A stretch of 64,000 nt of DNA from Paraburkholderia youngii (GCF_013366925.1 NZ_JAALDK010000001.1:4085165-4149164), one strand, 5' to 3'; shown: positions 31,764-40,862, counted from the stretch's first letter. Numbers and translations are program-made. The notes: generated from the sequence alone by a model not told the origin.

Positions 31764-32201
31764 ATGCGGCTTGTCACTGCTGTCCTGATCGTTTTGCTGG
31801 CATTGATCCAGTACCCGCTCTGGTGGGGGCACGGCGGCTGGCTGCGCGTGCATGAGTTGCAAGGCCAGCTCGCGCAGCAACTGCAGAAGAATGCCGACGC
31901 CAAGCTGCGCAACGAGCGCATCCAGGGCGAAGTGCAGGATCTGCAGAACGGCACCGCCGCGGTCGAAGAGCGGGCGCGCTACGAAATGGGCATGGTCAAG
32001 GACGGCGAAGTGTTCGTGCAGTTCGTGTCGCCGAACCAGCCGCTGCCGTTGGCGAACACGCCGTCGGCGGATACTTCGACGCGCGGGGAAGTGTCGGCCG
32101 CCCCGCTGCACGTGGTGCCGAATCCGGAGTCGCGCGCGAAACCGGATCGCAAGCATGGCGGGAAGGCGGCGGCTGCGAAGGAGAAGAAGCCGGCGCACTG
32201 A
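31764..32201 (+). CDS. ftsB: Cell division protein FtsB
   Basis: A 145-residue bitopic protein of the divisome FtsQLB complex. One N-terminal TM helix ([21 protein letters not shown]) leads into a periplasmic leucine-zipper coiled coil (about 25-70; [20 protein letters not shown]) and the conserved [18 protein letters not shown] segment. The C-terminal 50 residues are a Pro/Ala/Lys-rich extension absent from E. coli FtsB (103 aa). The eno-ftsB adjacency is conserved in proteobacteria. Confidence 0.93.
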   Translation: MRLVTAVLIVLLALIQYPLWWGHGGWLRVHELQGQLAQQLQKNADAKLRNERIQGEVQDLQNGTAAVEERARYEMGMVKDGEVFVQFVSPNQPLPLANTPSADTSTRGEVSAAPLHVVPNPESRAKPDRKHGGKAAAAKEKKPAH

Positions 32202-32238
32202 GGTTCGATATCTCGCATCGGCTTCGCCACGAAGGGCG

Positions 32239-32272
32239 AAAAAGCGCGGTTCACTTTGAACCGCGCTTTTTG
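32239..32272. terminator. Bidirectional terminator between ftsB and convergent gene
   Basis: AAAGCGCGGTTCA-CTT-TGAACCGCGCTTT: a 13-bp stem with a 3-nt loop, flanked by A-runs on the left and T-runs on the right. It serves ftsB and the gene ending at 32296. Confidence 0.9.
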
Positions 32273-32295
32273 TTTTTGGGCTGACGTATTCGCTG

Positions 32296-32658
32296 CTACC
32301 AACCCCAATACGGCCCGAACCCGACGCCGACCCCAGTTCCCCAGCCACGTCCCCAGCCGCCGCTCGAGAAGCCCAAGGAAAACCTCACGGGCGGCGAGCG
32401 CGAGTAATAGCGGGACCAGGCTTGCGCGGCGGCGTCCGTGGCGATCGCCTGATTCTGTTCGAACATGACCTGTTGCTCGATCGCGTCATAGCGCGCGCGT
32501 TCCTCCGGTGTCAGCGTCTGTGTATGGCTGATGGCCTCCGCCTGATCGGGCGGCAGACGGCTCAGAATCGGCGCGGGGCCCGGCGGATCGATCGAGCAGG
32601 CGGCCAGCGCCGCGCAGCCCGTGAGGACGGCCAGGATCAACGAAAGCGTATGCTTCAT
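32296..32658 (-). CDS. Small lipoprotein, unknown function
   Basis: A 120-residue predicted lipoprotein starting MKHTLSLILAVLTGCAALAA, with the lipobox LAAC giving a +1 Cys near residue 21. The middle holds a conserved-looking helical segment (LTPEERARYDAIEQQVMFEQ). The C-terminus is Gly/Trp/aromatic-rich (GGWGRGWGTGVGVGFGPYWG), typical of small surface-associated lipoproteins in Burkholderiaceae. GGAG lies upstream of the ATG at 32658. Function unknown. Confidence 0.7.
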   Translation of the reverse strand: MKHTLSLILAVLTGCAALAACSIDPPGPAPILSRLPPDQAEAISHTQTLTPEERARYDAIEQQVMFEQNQAIATDAAAQAWSRYYSRSPPVRFSLGFSSGGWGRGWGTGVGVGFGPYWGW

Positions 32659-32862
32659 GGTCGAATCTCCATCGGTCCGAGGTCCGAGGCTCGAGCAGGC
32701 GTCTTCCAACACGTGGTGACGGATCCTTCCAATGTATCAACGCCGCGCTCAAATGCAACGCGCCGCCCGAGCCGTGACAGGCATGGGGCGGCGCGGTCAG
32801 GACTTCCGTCGTAATGCGCGATCAGTTCGCGGGCACGCACTCCGCTTCAGCGGAAGCGCACT

Positions 32863-33813
32863 TTAGTGCCGCTGCGCGGCCGCCGGCGTCACGCCTTGTG
32901 AGAGTCCGCCGGCGACGAAAAGTTGCGCGACGTCGACCGGGTCGAACTCGTAGCGCTGGTTGCAAAACTCGCAGTGAATCTCGACGTGGCCGCGTTCCTC
33001 GATCACGCCGTCGACTTCATCGCGGCCGAGCATCTTCAGCATCGCGCCGACTTTTTCGCGCGAGCACGTGCATTCGAAGCGCGCGGTGACAGGCTCGAAA
33101 TGCTGGACGTTTTCCTGCCAGAACAGACGCCGGAACACCGTCTCCGGTTCTTCCTTCAGCAACTCGTCCTGTGACAGAGTGCCGCCGAGCGTGCAGACGC
33201 GCTCCCACGTATCCGCGTCGAGCGCGCCCGGATGCGGGACGATGCCGCCGTCGCCCGGCAGCTTCTGCAGCAGCATGCCGACCGCGCGCTCGGTGTTCGC
33301 CGCGAGCCACATGCGCGTGTCGAGCTGCTCGGAGTGATGCATGTAGTGCTCGAGCACTTCGGCGATCGACTTCAGCGGTCCGTTGGCGCCCGACAGCGGC
33401 ACGATACTCTGATACGGCTGCTGGCCGGGCTGCTTGTCGGTCGGGTCGAGCGTGATCACGCAGCGGCCGTGGCCGCTCGCGTTCACCAGATCGATCAGCG
33501 AGGTCGTGTCGTCGATCGTATGGGCGGCTTCGCCGGACAGCTTCGCGGTGGCGCGCATCGTCAGGTTCGAGCTGCACTGCACGACCAGCATCTTGATCGG
33601 GCCATCGCCGAAAATCTGCATGACGAGCGTGCCGTCGAACTTCAGGTTCGCCGACAGCAGCGCGCACGCGGCCATCATTTCGCCGAGAATCGTTCGCACG
33701 GGCGCCGGATAATCGCGGCGCGTCAGCACGTCCTGCCAGGTATTGCGCAGGGAAACGATCTCGCCGCGCACCGGCGCCGCGCTGAACATGAATTTTTGCA
33801 ACTGGTCGCTCAC
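32863..33813 (-). CDS. hslO: Redox-regulated chaperone Hsp33
   Basis: A 316-residue cytoplasmic holdase activated by oxidation. The C-terminal zinc redox switch is intact: C248-T-C250 and C281-E-F-C284 (CxC-x30-CxxC). The N-terminal domain (SAAPVRGEIVSLRNTWQDVL, GDGPIKMLVVQC) is typical. About 24 residues longer than E. coli Hsp33. The gamma-CA-like gene lies 63 bp upstream on the same strand, so they may be cotranscribed. Confidence 0.95.
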   Translation of the reverse strand: MSDQLQKFMFSAAPVRGEIVSLRNTWQDVLTRRDYPAPVRTILGEMMAACALLSANLKFDGTLVMQIFGDGPIKMLVVQCSSNLTMRATAKLSGEAAHTIDDTTSLIDLVNASGHGRCVITLDPTDKQPGQQPYQSIVPLSGANGPLKSIAEVLEHYMHHSEQLDTRMWLAANTERAVGMLLQKLPGDGGIVPHPGALDADTWERVCTLGGTLSQDELLKEEPETVFRRLFWQENVQHFEPVTARFECTCSREKVGAMLKMLGRDEVDGVIEERGHVEIHCEFCNQRYEFDPVDVAQLFVAGGLSQGVTPAAAQRH

Positions 33814-33876
33814 TACTTTACCTCGCTGGAATGACGCGGCGTGATGCCGCGCCTTTGCGCGCCGCGCGCCGGCCGT

Positions 33877-34401
33877 CTAGCCGATGCGTACGAGCTGCGC
33901 CTTGAAATACTCGCGACGCCCGGCATAACTTGCCGCGGCGCGCTGCAGGTTGGCGATATCCGCTTCCGTCAGTTCGCGCACCGCCTTCGCGGGCGCGCCG
34001 AGGATCAGCGTATTGTCGGGAAACACCTTGCCCTCGGTGACGATGGCGCCCGCTCCGACCAGACAGTTGCGGCCGATCACCGCGCCATTCAAGACCACCG
34101 CCTGAATTCCGATCAACGAGCCTTCCTTGATCGTGCAGCCATGCAGCATCGCCTGATGGCCGATCGTCACGTTCGACTCGACCGTCAGCGGATAGCCCGG
34201 GTCGGTGTGCAGCACCGCGTTTTCCTGCACGTTGCTGCCGGCGCCGATCTTGATCGGCTCGTTGTCGCCGCGCAGCGTCGCGCCGAACCACACGCTCGCA
34301 TTCTCCTCGAGCGTCACGTTGCCGATGATGTTCGCGGAATCCGCGACGAACACGCTTTCATGAATGATCGGGGCGGCTTCGCCCAGCTTGTAAATCGTCA
34401 C
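33877..34401 (-). CDS. Gamma-class carbonic anhydrase-like hexapeptide-repeat protein (YrdA/PaaY family)
   Basis: A 174-residue left-handed beta-helix protein. Hexapeptide repeats run from about residue 15 to 140 (ANIIGNVTLEENASVWFGAT, VLNGAVIGRNCLVGAGAIV). Metal-ligand histidines are visible in ENAVLHTDPG and NVTIGHQAMLHG. The C-terminal helix (LTEADIANLQRAAASYAG) matches YrdA/CaiE-like trimeric proteins. It may be a zinc-dependent carbonic anhydrase or thioesterase homologue; activity cannot be assigned. Upstream of hslO. Confidence 0.85.
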   Translation of the reverse strand: MTIYKLGEAAPIIHESVFVADSANIIGNVTLEENASVWFGATLRGDNEPIKIGAGSNVQENAVLHTDPGYPLTVESNVTIGHQAMLHGCTIKEGSLIGIQAVVLNGAVIGRNCLVGAGAIVTEGKVFPDNTLILGAPAKAVRELTEADIANLQRAAASYAGRREYFKAQLVRIG

Positions 34402-34682
34402 AATGTCTCCTTATCGGTCGGTGCCAGGCCTTGGGGCTGCTCCGATCCCGTGCACGATGGGTGTCTGATCGATTGCCTCGCATGGGCTGGGCGGCGTGCG
34501 CCCCGGCGCGGTGCGAGTTTGGCGGTTCTGCGTGGCCAACTGACGGGCGTGCCCGGAAGCGCGCCGGATGGTCGAATCGGGTATTGTAAACGGTTGTGTG
34601 CTTGAACCGCTCGGCCGCTCGCGTGCGGGCCGGGCGCCGCCTCTCCTTCGGCTTCACCGCTTCCATCGCCTATCCGTTCGTC

Positions 34683-35585
34683 ATGATGCCCGCCCCTTCG
34701 CCCGTTTCCGTCGCTTCCCCCGCATCGAATTCTCGCGACGAGCCGCTGTGCGCGCGCCGCGCTGCGCTCGCCGCGTTGCGCGAGCGGGAACCGGCCGCGA
34801 AGGCCGCGGCGGCCCGCGAACTGTACGCTGCGGTACTCGATGGCCGCGCGCTCTGTGACGCCGGCCTCGACCTCGACGAGCCCGCTGGCCTGCCGGGCCG
34901 CCCCGAACGGCCGGAACTGGTCGAACCGCGCCAGCTCGGCCGACGCAGCATGCAGTCGCCGCAGGGGCGCGCGGTGCTGCTCCACGCGCTTGCGCACATC
35001 GAGTTCAACGCGATCAATCTGGCGCTCGACGCCGTCTGGCGCTTCTCCGGCATGCCCGCCGAGTTCTATGCCGACTGGCTCAAGGTCGCCGCCGAAGAGG
35101 CATATCACTACTCGCTGCTCGCCGCGCGTCTCGCCGAATACGGCCACGCATACGGCGATTTCCCGGCGCACGGCGGCCTGTGGGACATGTGCGAGCGCAC
35201 TCGCGGCGACGTGCTCGCGCGCATGGCGCTCGTGCCGCGGACGCTCGAAGCACGCGGCCTCGACGCGTCGCCGCCGATCCGCGCGCGGCTGCAGCAGGCC
35301 GGCGATCACGCGTCGGCGGCGATTCTCGACGTGATCCTGCGCGATGAAATCGGCCACGTGCTGATCGGCAACCGCTGGTTTCGTCACCTGTGCGACGCGC
35401 ACGACCTCGATCCGCACCACACGTATCTGCGTCTGGCCGACCAGTATCACGCGCCGAAACTGCGTGGCCCGTTCAATTTCGAAGCGCGCCGCGACGCCGG
35501 TTTCGACGACGCCGAACTCGCCGCGCTCGCACGCGAGGATACGCTGCAAGCCACACGGGCTGCGGACGACCGGGCGTCGCCCTGA
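34683..35585 (+). CDS. DUF455 family ferritin-like protein
   Basis: A 300-residue protein of the DUF455 family, which has a ferritin-like helical fold. Putative di-metal ligands are in LLHALAHIEFNAINLALDAV, KVAAEEAYHYSLLAARL and LRDEIGHVLIGNRWF, i.e. the ExxH-type helices. ATG codons at 34683 and 34686 are both possible; the frame is open upstream to 34596. No characterised function is known to me for the bacterial members; oxidoreductase-like chemistry is only suggested by the fold. Confidence 0.82.
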   Translation: MMPAPSPVSVASPASNSRDEPLCARRAALAALREREPAAKAAAARELYAAVLDGRALCDAGLDLDEPAGLPGRPERPELVEPRQLGRRSMQSPQGRAVLLHALAHIEFNAINLALDAVWRFSGMPAEFYADWLKVAAEEAYHYSLLAARLAEYGHAYGDFPAHGGLWDMCERTRGDVLARMALVPRTLEARGLDASPPIRARLQQAGDHASAAILDVILRDEIGHVLIGNRWFRHLCDAHDLDPHHTYLRLADQYHAPKLRGPFNFEARRDAGFDDAELAALAREDTLQATRAADDRASP

Positions 35586-35617
35586 TAATCCATCACCACC
35601 TCTCGCGGCGTCCACCC

Positions 35618-35623
35618 TATAAT
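35618..35623 (+). promoter_or_regulatory. -10 element upstream of the alpha/beta hydrolase gene
   Basis: Perfect TATAAT 34 nt before the ATG at 35658. No clear -35 is visible. Confidence 0.3.
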
Positions 35624-35657
35624 CGAACGACCATTCTTTTTTGCGAGTGCGCCGTTG

Positions 35658-36542
35658 ATGAATACCTCCCACTCTGAATTCGTTAGCGCACATGGCGTCC
35701 GGCTGCACGTGCGGCGCTGGGGCCGTCCCGACGCGCCGATACTGTTCATGCTGCACGGCTGGATGGATGTCGGCGCGTCGTTCCAGTTCGTCGTCGATGC
35801 GCTCGGCGGCGACTGGCAGGTGCTCGCGCCGGACCTGCGCGGCTTCGGTCTGTCCGACTGGCCGGTTGCCGAGCACGGCGGCGGCACCTACTGGGTGCAA
35901 AACTATCTCGGCGATCTCGACGCGTTGATCGACCACTACGCGCCGGACGGCGAGGTGAACCTGGTCGGTCACAGCCTGGGTGCGAACGTCGTGTGCCTGT
36001 ACGCCGGCGTGCGGCCGCAGCGGGTGCGGCGGGTGGTCGATCTGGAGGGCTTCGGGCTCGCGCCTTCATATCCGGCGCAGGCGCCGAAACGTCTGCTGAA
36101 CTGGCTCGACGAATTGCGCGATCCACCGCAGTTGAAGCGCTACGCGTCGCTCGACGAGGTCGCCGCGCGCCTGATCAAAACCAATCCGCGCCTCGATCCG
36201 CGGCGCGCGCAGTTCCTCGCGCAGCATTGGTCGAAGCCGGATGGCGAAGGGCGTTTCATGCTGCTCGCCGACCCGGCGCACAAGGTCCGCGGCCCCACCT
36301 TGTATCACCTCGACGAGGTGATGGCGGTGTGGCGCAAGGTCAGCGCGAAGGTGCTGCACGTCGAGGCCGCCGGCTCGCCGACGCTCGCGCGAATCGCCGG
36401 CGACGTGCCGCTCGACGAATTCAAGGCGCGTTTCCACGCGTTTGCCGATTGGCGCGAGAAGATCATCGACGGCGCGGGGCACATGGTGCATCACGATCAG
36501 CCGGAGCAGGTCGCCGCGTTGATCGAGGGTTTCTGCGCCTGA
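35658..36542 (+). CDS. Alpha/beta hydrolase
   Basis: A 294-residue hydrolase-fold protein. The strand-loop FMLHGWMDVGASFQFVVDAL carries the oxyanion HGW, the nucleophile elbow is VGHSLGAN, and the C-terminal catalytic His is in GAGHMVHHDQPEQVAALI. The Asp is probably near the end of strand 6 or 7. It resembles the serine hydrolase-like (SERHL/MhpC) group. No substrate can be assigned. Stands between a DUF455 gene and the PHP phosphatase gene. Confidence 0.85.
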   Translation: MNTSHSEFVSAHGVRLHVRRWGRPDAPILFMLHGWMDVGASFQFVVDALGGDWQVLAPDLRGFGLSDWPVAEHGGGTYWVQNYLGDLDALIDHYAPDGEVNLVGHSLGANVVCLYAGVRPQRVRRVVDLEGFGLAPSYPAQAPKRLLNWLDELRDPPQLKRYASLDEVAARLIKTNPRLDPRRAQFLAQHWSKPDGEGRFMLLADPAHKVRGPTLYHLDEVMAVWRKVSAKVLHVEAAGSPTLARIAGDVPLDEFKARFHAFADWREKIIDGAGHMVHHDQPEQVAALIEGFCA

Positions 36543-36672
36543 CGCCGTGCCTGAAGCTGCGGTCGAAAGGGCGCTCGCGGGTCGCCCGGACGTTGGTCTC
36601 GGCACTGCCCCGTCCTGACCTTCCGGCACCCGGGCAAGTGCAACCGGCGTCGCCAGATACCCCTGCGGACCC

Positions 36673-36692
36673 TTACTGCATTGCAGTAAAAT
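36673..36692. promoter_or_regulatory. 17-bp palindrome abutting a -10 box, upstream of the PHP gene
   Basis: TTACTGCA-T-TGCAGTAA (36673-36689) is a perfect dyad. Its right end overlaps TAAAAT (36687-36692), about 27 nt before the ATG at 36719. This is the usual geometry of a repressor operator; the regulator is unknown. Confidence 0.4.
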
Positions 36693-36718
36693 GACCGCAG
36701 AACCCTTCCAGGACCACG

Positions 36719-37549
36719 ATGAACGCCGATCTTCACTGCCACTCCACCGTTTCCGACGGCCAGTTCGCGCCGACCGACGTCGCGCGCCGCGCGCACGCGA
36801 ACGGCGTGACGCTGTGGGCGCTCACCGATCACGACGAAGTGGGCGGCCAGCAAGAGGCGCGCACCGCGGCCGAGGCGCTCGGCATGAACTACCTGAGCGG
36901 CGTCGAGATTTCGGTTACGTGGGCGGGGCGCACGGTGCACATCGTCGGACTCGGCATCGATCCGTCCAACCAGGTCCTGATCGACGGTCTTGCCCGCACC
37001 CGCGACGGCCGCGCCGCGCGCGCCGAGGCAATCGGCGAGCAACTGGCCACGCTCGGCATTCCACACGCGTACGAGGGCGCGCTGCACTACGTATCGAATC
37101 CCGACATGATGTCGCGCACGCATTTCGCGCGCTTCATGGTCGAGCACGGCCACTGCGCAAACACCCAGGAAGTGTTCGACCGCTATCTCGGCGACGGTAA
37201 GCCGGGTTATGTCGCGCACCGCTGGGCCAAGCTCGCCGACGCGCTCAGCTGGATCAAGGCCGCCGGCGGCGTCGCGATCGTCGCGCATCCGGGGCGCTAC
37301 GCCTATTCGCAACTCGAATTCGACGCATTCTTTGGCGAATTCATCGACCTCGGCGGCAAGGCGATCGAGGTCGTGACCGGCAGCCACACGCCCGACCAAT
37401 ACCGCGAATATGCGGATGTCGCGCGTCGCTATGGCTTCGAGGCCTCGCGCGGTTCCGACTTCCATGCGCCAGGCGAAGGCCGCATCGAACTGGGCACACT
37501 GCCGCCGCTACCCGCCGATCTGAAGCCCGTCTGGGAACGCTGGCTGTGA
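36719..37549 (+). CDS. PHP-domain phosphoesterase (RNase AM / YciV-like)
   Basis: A 276-residue trinuclear-metal PHP enzyme. Ligands are visible in DLHCHSTVSDG, LTDHDEVGG, GVEISV, VHIVGLG, RTHFARFM, VAHPGRYAYS and GSDFHAPG. Characterised homologues are 3',5'-nucleoside bisphosphate phosphatases and 5'-3' exoribonucleases (RNase AM, 5S and 23S rRNA 5'-end maturation). It is followed by a YciO-family gene, the same yciV-yciO pairing found near the trp region of E. coli. Confidence 0.88.
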   Translation: MNADLHCHSTVSDGQFAPTDVARRAHANGVTLWALTDHDEVGGQQEARTAAEALGMNYLSGVEISVTWAGRTVHIVGLGIDPSNQVLIDGLARTRDGRAARAEAIGEQLATLGIPHAYEGALHYVSNPDMMSRTHFARFMVEHGHCANTQEVFDRYLGDGKPGYVAHRWAKLADALSWIKAAGGVAIVAHPGRYAYSQLEFDAFFGEFIDLGGKAIEVVTGSHTPDQYREYADVARRYGFEASRGSDFHAPGEGRIELGTLPPLPADLKPVWERWL

Positions 37550-37662
37550 CCGCACGCCGTGCCGGAACGGCACGTCTCGCACGCGGGCCGGCTGGCTGGG
37601 GCACGCGCGCTGCTCGCCGCAGCCCATCCGCCGCAGTTCGTCTGCCGCCATCGTGAGTCCCC

Positions 37663-38298
37663 ATGTCCCAATACTTTCGGCTCCATCCCGACAATCCGCA
37701 GCCGCGCCTCGTCAAGCAGGCCGCGCAGATCATCAACGACGGCGGCGTGGTCGCCTTGCCGACCGATTCGACCTACGCGCTCGCCTGCCGTCTCGACGAC
37801 AAGGATGCGGTCGAACGCCTGCGGCGTATTCGCGGACTCGACGAAAAGCAGCTGCTGTCGCTGCTCGTGCGCGATCTGTCGGAGCTCGCCAATTTTGCGA
37901 TGGTGGACAACTGGCAATATCGGCTGCTGAAATCGGTGACACCGGGTCCGTACGTGTTCGTGCTGCAGGCCACCAAGGAAGTGCCGCGACGCGTATCGCA
38001 TCCGTCGCGCAAGACGATCGGTCTGCGCGTGCCGGATCACGCTATCACGCTCGCGATTCTCGAGGAGCTCGGCCAGCCGCTGCTCGGCACGACGCTGATC
38101 ATGCCCGGCGAAACCGAGCCGCTCAACGACCCCGAGGAAATCCGCGCGCGGCTCGAAAAGCAGCTCGATCTGGTGATCGACGGCGGCGCGTGCGTGTGCG
38201 AGCCGTCCACCGTGATCGATCTGACTGGCTCGGAGCCGGTGCTGGTGCGGGCAGGGCGCGGCCCGCTCGAGCCGTTCGGCCTCGAGGAAACGGCGTGA
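37663..38298 (+). CDS. YciO/Sua5/YrdC-family protein (threonylcarbamoyl-AMP synthase-like)
   Basis: A 211-residue YrdC-fold protein. The nucleotide and RNA-binding signatures GGVVALPTDSTYALACRL, PYVFVLQATKEVPRRVSH and IGLRVPDHAI match the YciO branch. Full YrdC/TsaC proteins make threonylcarbamoyl-AMP for tRNA t6A37; YciO paralogues have little or unknown activity. It follows the PHP gene by 113 bp. I call it YciO-like rather than the essential TsaC. Confidence 0.85.
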   Translation: MSQYFRLHPDNPQPRLVKQAAQIINDGGVVALPTDSTYALACRLDDKDAVERLRRIRGLDEKQLLSLLVRDLSELANFAMVDNWQYRLLKSVTPGPYVFVLQATKEVPRRVSHPSRKTIGLRVPDHAITLAILEELGQPLLGTTLIMPGETEPLNDPEEIRARLEKQLDLVIDGGACVCEPSTVIDLTGSEPVLVRAGRGPLEPFGLEETA

Positions 38299-38354
38299 GC
38301 GGCCCGAGCGAAAGCGGACAGACACGCGCGAGCGCATTGTTACAATAGCGAGTT

Positions 38355-39017
38355 ATGGATTCTTCCCTGATACAGACAATTGCGGTGTACGCGCTGCCGG
38401 TGATCTTCGCGATCACGCTGCACGAGGCCGCGCACGGCTACGTCGCGCGCTGGCTCGGCGACAACACCGCGTACGTGCTCGGCCGCGTGTCGCTTAACCC
38501 GATGCGGCATATCGATCCGCTCGGCACGATCGCGATTCCGTTGCTGCTGTACTTCGCGACGAGCGGCGCGTTCATGTTCGGCTATGCGAAGCCGGTGCCG
38601 GTCGCGTTCGGCAATCTGCGCAATCCGCGCTGGGGCAGCCTTTGGGTCGCGGCCGCCGGGCCGGTATGCAATTTTGTCCAGGCGCTGCTGTGGGGCGTGC
38701 TTGGCATCGTGCTGGCGGTGCTCAATGTCAACGAACCGTTTTTTACGCGTATGGCGGGCGCGGGCGTCGGCGTCAATCTCGTGCTCGGCGTGCTGAACCT
38801 GTTTCCGCTGCCGCCGCTAGATGGCGGGCGCGTGGTGATGGCCCTGTTGCCGCCGAAGCAATCGATCGCGTTGTCGCGGCTCGAACCGTACGGCTTTTTC
38901 ATCGTGATGGCGCTCGTGATGACGGGTACGCTCACGCGTTTCTGGTTGAGGCCACTCGTTACGCTCGGCTATAGCGCGATCACCGCAATTCTGACTCCTC
39001 TTGTTTCGCTTTTCTAA
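38355..39017 (+). CDS. Site-2-protease-family (M50) membrane metalloprotease
   Basis: A 220-residue polytopic membrane protein. The zinc motif HEAAH (LHEAAHGYVARWLGD) is in the first TM region and NLFPLPPLDGGRV supplies the third ligand Asp, as in rhomboid-sized M50B proteases. It lacks PDZ domains, so it is a minimal S2P rather than RseP. trpS follows after 6 bp, so the two are cotranscribed. Substrate unknown. Confidence 0.88.
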   Translation: MDSSLIQTIAVYALPVIFAITLHEAAHGYVARWLGDNTAYVLGRVSLNPMRHIDPLGTIAIPLLLYFATSGAFMFGYAKPVPVAFGNLRNPRWGSLWVAAAGPVCNFVQALLWGVLGIVLAVLNVNEPFFTRMAGAGVGVNLVLGVLNLFPLPPLDGGRVVMALLPPKQSIALSRLEPYGFFIVMALVMTGTLTRFWLRPLVTLGYSAITAILTPLVSLF

Positions 39018-39023
39018 ATAACC

Positions 39024-40226
39024 ATGTTCCCAGACCGTATCTTCTCCGGCATGCGGCCCACCGGGTCGCTGCACCTCGGCCACTATCACGGCGTGCTGAA
39101 AAACTGGGTGCGGCTGCAGTCCGAGTACCCGTGCTTTTTCTGCGTGGTCGACTGGCACGCGCTGACGACTCACTACGAAACGCCCGAAGTGATCGAAAAG
39201 AACGTGTGGGACGTGCTGATCGACTGGCTCGCTTCCGGCATCGATCCGGCGCAGGCGACGCTGTTCATCCAGAGCAGGGTGCCCGAGCATGCCGAACTGG
39301 CGCTGCTGCTCGGCATGAGCACGCCGCTCGGCTGGCTCGAACGCGTGCCGACCTACAAGGAGCAGATGGAAAAGCTGAAGGACAAGGATTTGTCCACCTA
39401 CGGCTTCCTCGGCTACCCGGTGCTGATGGCGGCGGACATTCTGCTGTATCGCGGCTCGCTCGTGCCGGTCGGTGAAGACCAGGTGCCACACGTGGAGATG
39501 ACGCGCGAAATCGCTCGTCGTTTCAACTACCTGTACGGGCGCGAGCCGGGCTTCGAGGAAAAAGCGAACGAAGCCGCGAAGAAGCTCGGCGGCAAGCGCT
39601 CGAAGCTGTATCACGAACTGCGCAATGCGTATCAGCAGGAAGGCAACGACGAAGCGCTCGAACGCGCGCGGGCGATGCTGCAGGAATCGCAAAGCCTGTC
39701 GATGAGCGATCGCGAGCGCCTGTTCGGCTATCTCGAAGGTTCGCGCAAGATCATCCTCGTCGAGCCGCAGGCGATGCTGACCGAGGCGTCGCGCATGCCG
39801 GGTCTCGACGGCCAGAAGATGTCGAAGTCGTACGGCAACACGATCGGCTTGCGCGAAGACGCGGAAACGATCACGAAGAAGGTCCGCACGATGCCGACTG
39901 ACCCCGCTCGCGTGCGCCGCACCGATCCGGGCGATCCGGACAAGTGTCCGGTGTGGCAGCTGCATCAGGTCTACACCGACGAAGCGACCCACGAGTGGGT
40001 GCAGAAGGGCTGCCGCTCGGCGGGCATTGGTTGCCTCGATTGCAAGCAGCCGGTCGTCGAAGGGATTCTGCGCGAGCAGCAGCCGATGCTGGAGCGTGCG
40101 CAGAAGTACATGGACGACCCGTCGCTGTTGCGCGCGATCGTCGCCGATGGCTGCGACAAGGCACGCCGCTTCGCGACCGAAACGATGCGCGACGTCCGCG
40201 AGGCGATGGGGCTTTCGTACAACTGA
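39024..40226 (+). CDS. trpS: Tryptophanyl-tRNA synthetase with Fe-S-type cysteine motif
   Basis: A 400-residue class I synthetase charging tRNA-Trp. HIGH-like motif HLGH at residues 17-20 and KMSKS at K265-S269. It is about 65 residues longer than E. coli TrpRS. The C-terminal domain carries four cysteines, C308, C330, C337 and C340, spaced C-x21-C-x6-C-x2-C. This closely resembles the C-x22-C-x6-C-x2-C motif that binds a [4Fe-4S] cluster in Thermotoga maritima TrpRS. A cluster near the anticodon-binding side is therefore likely (inference). Six bp after the M50 gene. Confidence 0.95.
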   Translation: MFPDRIFSGMRPTGSLHLGHYHGVLKNWVRLQSEYPCFFCVVDWHALTTHYETPEVIEKNVWDVLIDWLASGIDPAQATLFIQSRVPEHAELALLLGMSTPLGWLERVPTYKEQMEKLKDKDLSTYGFLGYPVLMAADILLYRGSLVPVGEDQVPHVEMTREIARRFNYLYGREPGFEEKANEAAKKLGGKRSKLYHELRNAYQQEGNDEALERARAMLQESQSLSMSDRERLFGYLEGSRKIILVEPQAMLTEASRMPGLDGQKMSKSYGNTIGLREDAETITKKVRTMPTDPARVRRTDPGDPDKCPVWQLHQVYTDEATHEWVQKGCRSAGIGCLDCKQPVVEGILREQQPMLERAQKYMDDPSLLRAIVADGCDKARRFATETMRDVREAMGLSYN

Positions 40227-40254
40227 TGCGCACTCGAGGCGCCGCCCCGCAGCG

Positions 40255-40857
40255 ATGAGCACGCCGGCTATCCCTGGCTTGCATGGCCTCGGTGAGCCGT
40301 CGCGCTGGGTGCGTCACTGGGCGCACCTGATCGCGCCGGGCGGGGCGGTGCTCGACGTGGCATCGGGGGCCGGGCGGCACGCGCGCTTTTTTGCGTCGCT
40401 CGGCCATCCGGTTACCGCGATCGATCGCGATGCCGCTGCCCTCGACCGGCTGCGCGACGCACCGCTCGTCAGCCCTGTCGTGGCCGATCTCGAAAGCGCG
40501 CCGTGGCCATTGCCGGACGATGCGGTGTTCGCCGCCGTCGTGGTCACCAATTACCTGCACCGACCGCTTTTTCCGCAGTTGCTGCGCGCGCTCGCGCCCG
40601 GCGGCGTAATGGTTTACGAGACCTTTGCGCAAGGAAACGAAAGCGTCGGCAAACCCTCCAATCCGGCGTTTTTGCTCGCGCCTGGCGAGTTGCTCGAGAT
40701 CGTGCGGGGCCAATTGCGGGTGATCGCATTTCAGGACGGATTTCTCGCCGAGCCGCGTCCGGCGTACGTTCAGCGCATCTGCGCGGTTCGGGAAGCGGCA
40801 CCTGCGGATGATCCCGCACGAGCAACAGTTCCACCTTGTTACGAGTTGGCTGGCTAA
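40255..40857 (+). CDS. SAM-dependent methyltransferase (class I)
   Basis: A 200-residue Rossmann-fold methyltransferase. Motif I VLDVASGAGRHARFFA, the acidic residue ending beta-2 (VTAIDRDAAAL) and a motif IV-like VVVTNYLHRPL are visible. The latter resembles small TehB/UbiE-like enzymes. Substrate unknown. Starts 29 bp after trpS on the same strand, probably in the same transcript. Confidence 0.85.
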   Translation: MSTPAIPGLHGLGEPSRWVRHWAHLIAPGGAVLDVASGAGRHARFFASLGHPVTAIDRDAAALDRLRDAPLVSPVVADLESAPWPLPDDAVFAAVVVTNYLHRPLFPQLLRALAPGGVMVYETFAQGNESVGKPSNPAFLLAPGELLEIVRGQLRVIAFQDGFLAEPRPAYVQRICAVREAAPADDPARATVPPCYELAG

Positions 40858-40862
40858 TCCGC

